Source of the DNA: JBEKEX01 sp050013615
GTDB taxonomy: Bacteria > Chloroflexota > Anaerolineae > Anaerolineales > Anaerolineaceae
Assembly: GCA_050013615.1 (NCBI GenBank)
Contig: JBEKEX010000163.1
Span: 1-6,039 of the forward strand
Reading direction: 5' to 3'
Length of the DNA: 6,039 nt
In this document: one piece after another, positions 1-5,756 of the stretch
Numbering within the stretch: position 1 is the stretch's first letter
Layout: the number at the start of each line of letters is the position of its first letter
The notes under the pieces: model-generated
The model's database searches: none
The model's input: the letters and a program-made list of their open reading frames with translations, nothing else
Told to the model about the DNA's origin: nothing
Program-made: the position numbers and the translations under genes

Positions 1-947
1 CTTTGCTCGACAATAGAGGTATCATAAGACGCCGACCCGTGCAGCCAGGCCCAACTCAACACGGCCAGTAATATGGAAGCAACGCCCACGGTGCCCCACC
101 CCAACACACGCCAGCGGGTACTCCACGTGGCAATGACATAATCCAGCCAGAACCAGACCGCCATCACCCCTGCCACCACCACAGCCACCCGCCACGAGAA
201 GAGGAACAGGCCCAGCAAGCTGGCCGCACCCACCCACAAGGCAGCCGTGCGATTCTTCTTCCAACTTAAGACTGCCCAGAACAAGATGGAAATCAATGCC
301 AGCAAGAAAGGCTCACGCATCTCTGAGCCCCCCAACATGATGCTTTCTGGATAGAGCACCATGATCCAACCGGCAATGAGAGCCGGGCGTTTGCCCCAGC
401 GTTCCTTAACTGCTTTATATAGGAAAGGAATGCCAACTGCACCGGCAAAAGCTGCCAGAATCAAGATGAGCAGCGGGCGATGGACATCAGGGCTCAGGTA
501 ACGATAGACAGCCGCACTCAATGACAACAGCCCGCCATATTGATCGGAATCAAATTGGTTTTGGAAGGCAGTCATCAAGGGTTCGCCGGACGTTGACAAT
601 GTCCAGGCTTGGCTATCTCGGCTATACGCATCATAAAGCAGGTACCCCGCTCGTTGTTCTTCGGAATCATAGCCTGCTGTTGGAAGAACTATCGTCAGGA
701 AAACCCCTGACCCAAGACGCAGAATGAATGCCAGCGCCAGCATCCAGGCCAGCGATTTCAAGCTGCCCGCCCAGCGCCAGGCCAATACCAACAAGAACAA
801 GCTCAACCAGCTTAGTAACCCCGCAGCGAGCCACCCCGTCAGGGTGAATCCGCCCGTCCCAAGCGCGGCTACGAGCGCCCCCAGCGCCAGCCCTGCCAGA
901 AGGGAAAATAGCAATGAAAAAAGTAAGAAACGTTTATCGAATGCCAT
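1..947 (-). CDS. Polytopic membrane protein, GT-C/GT39-like glycosyltransferase or Wzy-like polymerase (N-terminal part, runs off left edge)
   Basis: Read on the minus strand from ATG at 947, the frame stays open with no stop for 315 codons to the window edge, so the C-terminus is missing. An in-frame TGA (the stop of the preceding glycosyltransferase) lies just upstream, which makes this the first possible ATG. Hydrophobic segments are visible at about residues 7-30, 34-58, 65-90, 157-178, 187-205, 212-229, 235-250, 253-273 and 282-302. A long polar loop spans about 91-150 and contains acidic clusters (DSEEQ near 94-98, DSDQYGG 133-139), as expected for the first external loop of GT-C enzymes. 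A second conserved-looking stretch is YPES...SEMREPF near 199-214. GT-C enzymes use lipid-linked sugar donors at the outer membrane face, while Wzy proteins polymerise flipped repeat units. The sequence seen does not decide between these. Position after a flippase and a GT4 enzyme supports a role in surface glycan assembly. The first codons are AT-rich compared with the rest. A real membrane-protein gene is near certain; its exact family is not. Confidence 0.82.
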   Translation of the reverse strand, partial: MAFDKRFLLFSLLFSLLAGLALGALVAALGTGGFTLTGWLAAGLLSWLSLFLLVLAWRWAGSLKSLAWMLALAFILRLGSGVFLTIVLPTAGYDSEEQRAGYLLYDAYSRDSQAWTLSTSGEPLMTAFQNQFDSDQYGGLLSLSAAVYRYLSPDVHRPLLILILAAFAGAVGIPFLYKAVKERWGKRPALIAGWIMVLYPESIMLGGSEMREPFLLALISILFWAVLSWKKNRTAALWVGAASLLGLFLFSWRVAVVVAGVMAVWFWLDYVIATWSTRWRVLGWGTVGVASILLAVLSWAWLHGSASYDTSIVEQ

Positions 948-953
948 AAGCTG

Positions 954-2099
954 TCAGTGCAACTTCTCTGATGGAATTATAAATCCCGCCAGTGCCTTCT
1001 CGGCACGCAGTTTCCAGCTATAGCGCGTGGCATCCCGGCGAGCCTGCTCGGCAATCCGTTGGCGCCTGGCAGCATCCTTCATCAAACTGGATAACCCTGC
1101 CTGCCAGGCCGGAAGGTCTTCCGGTGGGCAGAAAACGCCATTGGTCTCATTCAGAATTTCATGGATGACCGGCAGGTCACTGGAAATGATCGCCCGCCCA
1201 GCAGCCAGGTATTCGAAAAGTTTCATCGGGCTGCAAATGTCGGCCGAATTGCCGCCGCTAGAACCGGTGATCTTGCGCTCGAAGGGCATCAATAGCACAT
1301 CGGCGGCCGCCAGGTAAAGCGGCAATTGCCGGTTCTCGACAAAGCCGGTGATGACCACATTGTGCACGCCGGCCGACTTCAACCGCTCGCGCCAGTCCGC
1401 CACATCCTGCTGCCGGCCGCCCACCCAAAGGAATTGGATCTCGGGCAGGGCTTGCGCCAGGCCAAACAGCAGCCCCGTGCCGCGCCCGGCATAGAAATGT
1501 CCACTGAAAGTCGCCGTCAGGCGATCATCAATGCCAAGCTGGCGGCGGGCTTCACTGGGTGCGGGCAAGTTGGTGAAACGTTCCAACTCCACGCCATTGG
1601 GAGTGATGACCACTTCACCGGGAGCAAAAGAGGCATCGAATTCGCACATCAAGACATTGTGCAGCGCTTCGGTGATCAGCAGGAAACGTTTATTGCCTTT
1701 GGAACGCACCAATTGGCGGAATATCCACGGCCCAAACCGCCCCATGGGACGATCGTGCAATTCCAACAGGGTCGGCACGTGCCACCAGACTGCGAACAAT
1801 GCTGCCGGGGATAACCAAGTGTAAACAGCATCGGCATGCCAGCGTTGCGCCTGCCCCAAGGCGTTCAATATAAAATCATAACGCCGCAATGGCCGCCACG
1901 AAGGCAGCCAGCGGATCTCGAACGGTGTTTCCAACCCATAATGCCCCGCCAGTTGCTCCCAAGTTGCACCGGGCTTCCCCGGCACCCACAAGCACACTTC
2001 ATGTCCCAACTGCACCAGGGCATGGCAAGCCTTCATCGCCTGGATGCTGTTGGCAGTGTTGGATGGCACTTGGGATGGGGCAATACAAGCGATCTTCAT
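954..2099 (-). CDS. GT4-family glycosyltransferase (GT-B fold, GT1-type C-terminal domain)
   Basis: A 381-residue protein of typical GT4 length. These enzymes move a sugar from a nucleotide-sugar donor to a lipid-linked or growing glycan at the cytoplasmic membrane face, with retention of configuration. The N-terminal Rossmann half begins MKIACIAPSQ and has the usual early acceptor-side helix (ANSIQAMKACHAL, 16-28) followed by GHEV. The linker contains TPNGVELERF (166-175). The C-terminal donor domain shows FSGHFYAGRG (198-207), VGG (226-228), the TGFV strand (251-254), and SPMKLFEYLAAG (290-301) followed by AIISSDLPVIHE. E296 is the second Glu of the E-x7-E motif. The first Glu position is Ile288, as is common in this SPxKLFEY subgroup as I recall it. 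The start at 2099 is supported by GGAAGG nine bases upstream, and its ATGA overlaps the flippase stop. Donor and acceptor cannot be read from sequence. The family is confident, the specificity unknown. Confidence 0.94.
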   Translation of the reverse strand: MKIACIAPSQVPSNTANSIQAMKACHALVQLGHEVCLWVPGKPGATWEQLAGHYGLETPFEIRWLPSWRPLRRYDFILNALGQAQRWHADAVYTWLSPAALFAVWWHVPTLLELHDRPMGRFGPWIFRQLVRSKGNKRFLLITEALHNVLMCEFDASFAPGEVVITPNGVELERFTNLPAPSEARRQLGIDDRLTATFSGHFYAGRGTGLLFGLAQALPEIQFLWVGGRQQDVADWRERLKSAGVHNVVITGFVENRQLPLYLAAADVLLMPFERKITGSSGGNSADICSPMKLFEYLAAGRAIISSDLPVIHEILNETNGVFCPPEDLPAWQAGLSSLMKDAARRQRIAEQARRDATRYSWKLRAEKALAGFIIPSEKLH

Positions 2100-3451
2100 G
2101 CTTCAGAACCTTCCGGGAATTTGGCTTCCGCATGACGCATTTCCTGCAAGCCGCGCCAGGTCAACATGCCCACCGAAATCAGGAAGTAACCTGAAAGCAA
2201 CAGAGTCTGGGTCATGAAACCATACATGGGTACCAATGCAAACATCAATACGGTCTTCGCTGCCCCCACCACCGTGTTGACCACCAGCGGATAATTGGCT
2301 TTATCGAAGGCCAATAACAACGGCCGGTTCCAGAAGAAGATGTTGGGGATGCCCATGCCGATCACTAACACCAGCATGGCGGGCAACGCCGGCAGGTAAG
2401 CACCCCCTTTGTACCAACCCAGTGCCCATGTCCCAACCACTGCCAACCCCAGGCCACAAGCCACGTTCCAAACCGCCGAAATGGCTGAGGTGCGTGTTAA
2501 CAGCCGTTTGAGTGGTTTCCATTCATGTCGCGCCACGGATTGCGCAATTTGCGGGAACGTGGTCGACACGAACGAATTGATCGGCAGGTAAGCATCATTC
2601 ATGACTGCCAGGGCAAATTTATAGTAGCCAGCCTGTAGCGGCGTCGTCAAGAAACCCACCCACATCACTTCACTATCGCGGATGATGGTGTTGATGGTGC
2701 TGCTCAAATTGGTGCTGATGGCGTACTTGACCACCTGTCTTTTATTATCGATCAGGCTGAACGGCATCTTCCACCAGCCCTTGCCCAGCAGCGGCGTGGT
2801 CCACATCACGGCCATCACCGTCAGGCCGATGTTATAGATCAGTTTGCCGGCCAGGTAGGCGCTCAAAACTTCGAAGACATCACCTTTGGTAAAGAAAGCC
2901 ACCACGATCCATCCGGCCGTAGCAGCGCTCTGCAGGAACACCAAAAATGCCTGGCTACGGAAGTGGTTGCCCACCTGCAGCACAGCCGTTGAGGTCTCAG
3001 CGATCAGCGCCCCCAACAGTGAAAGTCCATAGAACAAGATCCACGGAACAGTGGTTGAGTCATGAACAAAATATTTAGCAGCCAGGGGTGCCAACAATGC
3101 AAGTACCAGGTAGGCCGTGATCGAGGTGAGACCTTCCGTAATCCCGGCGGCCTTGATGACTGCCGCCGCCTTGTCTTTCTGGCCCAATGCCAGGTATTGC
3201 CCGGCATATTTGATGACCACGTCGCCCATGCGGAAGGAAAGCAGCCGGTTGACGCTCGAAGCGAACACGGTGATGATGCCTAATATGCCAAAATTCAGCG
3301 GGCCTAACAAGGCCGCCGCCAGAAAACCTTGTATGGCAGTCAGGCCCATGCTGAGAGCATTGCCGCTGAACAAGTAGCCGGTATTGCGCACCACAACGCC
3401 CAGCACCTTGTCCTGCTTCCAGGTCTCCCAAAGCTTACGGAAATAATTCAT
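2096..3451 (-). CDS. Polysaccharide export flippase, Wzx/MATE-like superfamily
   Basis: A 451-residue, strongly hydrophobic protein with about 12-14 predicted membrane segments (for example near 24-50, 53-73, 107-127, 135-158, 168-187, 195-217, 322-346, 354-376, 386-408 and 413-433), the usual size and layout of oligosaccharide flippases. Recognisable N-terminal family features are LFSGNALSMG (27-36), the LLGPLNFGILG turn (48-58) and FRMGDVVIKYAGQYLALG (73-90). Such proteins move undecaprenyl-linked repeat units from the cytoplasmic to the outer membrane face. I chose ATG 3451 (MNYFRKLW). A longer in-frame start at 3580 would add 43 residues rich in Arg, Gly and Gln that do not look like a transporter N-terminus and would overlap the epimerase by 130 bases. 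The chosen ATG shares one base with the epimerase TAA (TAATG). No Shine-Dalgarno-like purine run is visible, so translation is probably coupled to the epimerase. The stop overlaps the next gene by four bases. The transported glycan is unknown. Confidence 0.93.
   Translation of the reverse strand: MNYFRKLWETWKQDKVLGVVVRNTGYLFSGNALSMGLTAIQGFLAAALLGPLNFGILGIITVFASSVNRLLSFRMGDVVIKYAGQYLALGQKDKAAAVIKAAGITEGLTSITAYLVLALLAPLAAKYFVHDSTTVPWILFYGLSLLGALIAETSTAVLQVGNHFRSQAFLVFLQSAATAGWIVVAFFTKGDVFEVLSAYLAGKLIYNIGLTVMAVMWTTPLLGKGWWKMPFSLIDNKRQVVKYAISTNLSSTINTIIRDSEVMWVGFLTTPLQAGYYKFALAVMNDAYLPINSFVSTTFPQIAQSVARHEWKPLKRLLTRTSAISAVWNVACGLGLAVVGTWALGWYKGGAYLPALPAMLVLVIGMGIPNIFFWNRPLLLAFDKANYPLVVNTVVGAAKTVLMFALVPMYGFMTQTLLLSGYFLISVGMLTWRGLQEMRHAEAKFPEGSEA
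2109..2114 (-). promoter_or_regulatory. Ribosome binding site of the GT4 glycosyltransferase, inside the flippase 3' end
   Basis: GGAAGG lies nine bases before ATG 2099, within the final codons of the flippase. It is the clearest Shine-Dalgarno match in the window and fixes the glycosyltransferase start despite the four-base ATGA overlap. Confidence 0.7.
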
Positions 3452-3453
3452 TA
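3449..3453 (-). other. TAATG stop/start overlap coupling epimerase and flippase translation
   Basis: The epimerase TAA (3453-3451) and the flippase ATG (3451-3449) share one base. The bases just upstream contain no purine-rich Shine-Dalgarno-like run, so flippase translation probably depends on ribosomes finishing the epimerase (termination-reinitiation). The arrangement is seen directly; the coupling is inferred. Confidence 0.6.
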
Positions 3454-4425
3454 CGATACGATTTGGCTGGCCCAGGCGCGTTCCTTCAGGTACCATTCGA
3501 CCGTCAGCCGCAGTCCTTCCTCTAGATTGACCTGCGGTTCCCAGCCGAGCAGGCGCCTGGCTTTTTCGACGTTGGCCCAATTGGCCTGCATATCGGCCTT
3601 GTTGGCCGGAAATTGCTCGATTTTAGCTTTCTTGCCGATAATGCTTTCCAATCTGGCGATCAGATCGTTCATATCGATCGTCTCGTGCCCGCCGAGGTTG
3701 ATGATCTCATAGCCAAGCGGTTTCAAGCCGGCAATCACGCCACGGGCAATATCATCCAGGTAGGTAAAGCCGCGCGATTGCGTTCCATCGCCGTTCAATT
3801 TGATCGGCTTGCCCTCGTTGATCCATTGGATAAAGCGGAACATGGCCATGTCCGGCCGGTTTCCGGGCCCATATACATTGAAAAAACGGAACACCGTCAC
3901 ATCCGTCCCATATAAGTAATGGTAGGAGTAACTCAACGCTTCGGCACTTTTCTTGCTGGCCGCGTAAGGCTGTATGGGATGGTCGGTGTCGGCATTTTCG
4001 GGTGTCGGCAGCGGTGCATTTGCACCATAAACGCTGGAGGAAGACGCCAGGATGAACTTCGGGATGTCGTGGCGCTTGCATAGCTCCAACAAGTTCAATG
4101 TGCCGGTGACGTTGGCATCGAAAAATGTCCACGGGTCTTCGACCGAGAAACGCACACCTGCCCGTGCCGCCAGGTTGATGACCGCGTCGAATGTCCCGTG
4201 AGCAGAGACGATCTTTTCCAGCGCCGGACAGTCACAAATATCCTCGTGATAAAAGGTGAAAGACTTGTTGGGCGTGAGGCGCGATAGGCGCCATTGCTTC
4301 ATGCGCACGTCGTAGGCATCGTTGAGGTTGTCCACACCCACCACCCTATGCCCGCTGGCGAGGAGATCCTCACAAACCTTTGAAGCAATGAAGCCGGCTG
4401 CCCCGGTGACCAGGTACGTGGCCAT
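3451..4425 (-). CDS. NAD-dependent UDP-sugar 4-epimerase, UDP-uronate epimerase-like (extended SDR)
   Basis: A 324-residue extended short-chain dehydrogenase/reductase. The NAD-binding motif is TGAAGFIA (7-14), followed by D32 in VDNLND, D62 in the EDICD strand and LAARAGVR (85-92). The catalytic region has a serine run 128-131 ahead of VYG, and Tyr154 and Lys158 in YAASKK. Substrate-side motifs are RFFNVYGPGNRPDMA (180-194) and RGFTYLDDI (218-226). VDNLNDAYDVR near the N-terminus and the RPDMA segment resemble UDP-glucuronate and UDP-N-acetylglucuronate 4-epimerases (LpsL, TviC-like). These interconvert gluco and galacto UDP-sugars through a transient 4-keto intermediate bound to NAD. ATG 4425 directly follows the dehydrogenase TAA and has GGTGAG seven bases upstream. 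Placement right after a UDP-sugar dehydrogenase suggests that its substrate is that enzyme's uronic acid product. UDP-Glc or UDP-GlcNAc are alternative substrates. The third glycine of the usual GxxGxxG motif is Ala14. Confidence 0.95.
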   Translation of the reverse strand: MATYLVTGAAGFIASKVCEDLLASGHRVVGVDNLNDAYDVRMKQWRLSRLTPNKSFTFYHEDICDCPALEKIVSAHGTFDAVINLAARAGVRFSVEDPWTFFDANVTGTLNLLELCKRHDIPKFILASSSSVYGANAPLPTPENADTDHPIQPYAASKKSAEALSYSYHYLYGTDVTVFRFFNVYGPGNRPDMAMFRFIQWINEGKPIKLNGDGTQSRGFTYLDDIARGVIAGLKPLGYEIINLGGHETIDMNDLIARLESIIGKKAKIEQFPANKADMQANWANVEKARRLLGWEPQVNLEEGLRLTVEWYLKERAWASQIVS

Positions 4426-5742
4426 TTACAGTCTCACCACCTTGGGGTTGCCCTTGCCCTGCTTACCGATGGCATTGCGCGTATCAAAGATCAGCTTCGC
4501 TTCCTTGAGGATGGCAGTATAGTCATAGCTGGAATGGTTGGTGACGATCACCACGCAGTCCGCCTTCTGTACTGCCTCCATCAGGTCCGGCACACTGTCA
4601 AATGTCGTCTGCTCGACCTTGATATGAGGGACAAAGGGGTCGTGGTAAGAAACCTTGGCGCCCTTTTGCTTCAACAGGTGGATCACATCCAGCGCCGGAG
4701 ATTCGCGCAGGTCGTCGATGTCCGGCTTATAAGCTGCACCCAGCACCAACAGATCGCTGCCCCTCAACGCCTTGCTGTGCTCGTTCAACGCATCCTGCAC
4801 ACGGGTCACCACGTAGCGAGGCATATTGGTGTTTATCTCGGAAGCCAACTCAATGAAACGCGCCGTGTAGTTCAGTGATTTCAGTTTCCACGAGAGATAG
4901 AGCGGGTCGATGGGAATGCAGTGCCCGCCCAGGCCTGGGCCGGGGGTGAACTTCATGAACCCGAACGGCTTGGTGGCGGCAGCATCGATCACTTCCCACA
5001 CGTCCACACCCAACCGCTCGCACATCAATGCCAGCTCGTTGACCAGGCCGATGTTGATCATGCGGAAGGTGTTCTCGAGCAGCTTGGCCATTTCGGCCAC
5101 TTCCGCCGATGAGACCAACACCACTTTTTGGATGGCCGTTGCATACCAGGCTGCTGCCACCTCGCCACAATCCGGCGTGATGCCGCCAATGACCTTGGGT
5201 GTGGTCAACGTGTTAAAGTCCTTGCGGCCGGGGTCCACCCGTTCCGGAGAGAACGCCAGGAAGAAATCTTTGCCGGCCTTCAAGCCGCTGGCCTCTTCCA
5301 GGCGATGTAGGGTCATTTCACGCGTCGTGCCGGGGTACGAGGTCGATTCCAAAACAATGACCATGCCAGGGTGGATGTATTTTGCCAACTCTTCATTGGC
5401 CGAAACGATGAACGACAGATCCGGATCGCCGGTCTTGCGCAACGGCGTGGGCACACAGATGCTGACCGCGTCGACTTTTTTCAAAGCACTAAAATCCGAA
5501 GTGGCTTCCAGCTTGCCCGCTTTCGACAGCCGGGCAATGGTTTCAGAAGGCACATCCAGGATATAACTCTTGCCCTGGTTGAGAGCGTCCACTTTAGAGG
5601 CCATGGGCTCAATGCCGATGACCTTGTAACCGGCTTCTGCAAAGGCCACCGCCAGCGGCAGTCCCACATAACCCAGGCCCAAAACGGCCACGGTGGCAGT
5701 CTTATCATTCAAACGCTTGAGCAAATTGGCTTTTTGATCCAT
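4426..5742 (-). CDS. UDP-sugar 6-dehydrogenase, UDP-N-acetylglucosamine dehydrogenase-like (WbpA/WecC/TviB type)
   Basis: A complete 438-residue enzyme of the UDP-glucose/GDP-mannose dehydrogenase family, which performs the NAD-dependent four-electron oxidation of a UDP-hexose to a UDP-hexuronic acid in the cytoplasm. The N-terminal NAD domain has GLGYVG (22-27) with an acidic residue, E45, after the second strand, then CVPTPL (96-101) and ESTSYPGTT (132-140). The linking region carries SPERVDPG (165-172) and K220, E223 and N224 in AKLLENTFR. The catalytic cysteine is C275 in GGHCIPIDP (272-280). The C-terminal UDP-binding domain has GAAYKPDIDDLRESPA (335-350). The GGHCIPIDPLYLSWK form fits UDP-GlcNAc or UDP-GalNAc dehydrogenases better than UDP-glucose dehydrogenases of the TuaD/Ugd type, which carry GGSCFPKD, but this does not prove the substrate. 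The start at 5742 has a purine-rich AGAGAG eight bases upstream that overlaps the stop of the uracil-DNA glycosylase gene. No catalytic residue appears to be missing. Confidence 0.96.
   Translation of the reverse strand: MDQKANLLKRLNDKTATVAVLGLGYVGLPLAVAFAEAGYKVIGIEPMASKVDALNQGKSYILDVPSETIARLSKAGKLEATSDFSALKKVDAVSICVPTPLRKTGDPDLSFIVSANEELAKYIHPGMVIVLESTSYPGTTREMTLHRLEEASGLKAGKDFFLAFSPERVDPGRKDFNTLTTPKVIGGITPDCGEVAAAWYATAIQKVVLVSSAEVAEMAKLLENTFRMINIGLVNELALMCERLGVDVWEVIDAAATKPFGFMKFTPGPGLGGHCIPIDPLYLSWKLKSLNYTARFIELASEINTNMPRYVVTRVQDALNEHSKALRGSDLLVLGAAYKPDIDDLRESPALDVIHLLKQKGAKVSYHDPFVPHIKVEQTTFDSVPDLMEAVQKADCVVIVTNHSSYDYTAILKEAKLIFDTRNAIGKQGKGNPKVVRL
4433..4443 (-). promoter_or_regulatory. 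Ribosome binding site of the 4-epimerase, inside the dehydrogenase 3' end
   Basis: AAGGTGGTGAG lies within the last codons of the dehydrogenase. Its GGTGAG part is seven bases from ATG 4425, and AAGG sits further upstream. It supports the start at 4425, immediately after the TAA. Confidence 0.6.
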
Positions 5743-5750
5743 GTTGATTT

Positions 5751-5756
5751 CTCTCT
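5751..5756 (-). promoter_or_regulatory. Ribosome binding site of the UDP-sugar dehydrogenase
   Basis: AGAGAG lies eight bases before ATG 5742 and shares its first two bases with the TAG stop of the upstream gene. It is a moderate match to a Shine-Dalgarno sequence. The overlap would let ribosomes ending on the glycosylase gene restart close by. Confidence 0.55.

Noticed and set aside
22..264. Minus-strand 80-codon frame, Gly/Val/Cys-rich
   Set aside because: It is out of frame within the open membrane-protein gene that covers 1-947, which explains this stretch better.
729..890. Repeated CCAGCGCCAG blocks near 730, 771 and 880
   Set aside because: They encode Leu/Ala/Trp-rich membrane segments in frame. 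Spacing is irregular and flanks differ, so codon reuse is a better explanation than a repeat element.
1326..1814. Plus-strand open frame of 162 codons opposite the glycosyltransferase
   Set aside because: It is an antisense shadow of a recognised GT4 gene, with no domain or ribosome binding site seen.
3452..3580. Longer flippase reading frame starting at 3580 (43 extra residues)
   Set aside because: The extension is Arg/Gly/Gln-rich, overlaps the well-defined epimerase 3' end by 130 bases, and does not resemble a transporter N-terminus. ATG 3451 in the TAATG overlap gives the normal protein.
4910..5566. Plus-strand open frame of 218 codons opposite the dehydrogenase
   Set aside because: It lies wholly antisense to a gene with all catalytic motifs intact, and its product shows no recognisable domain. 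Long antisense frames arise easily from codon bias.
5743..5754. Possible promoter or terminator between the glycosylase and dehydrogenase genes
   Set aside because: Only 12 bases are present, with no inverted repeat and no room for -35 and -10 elements.
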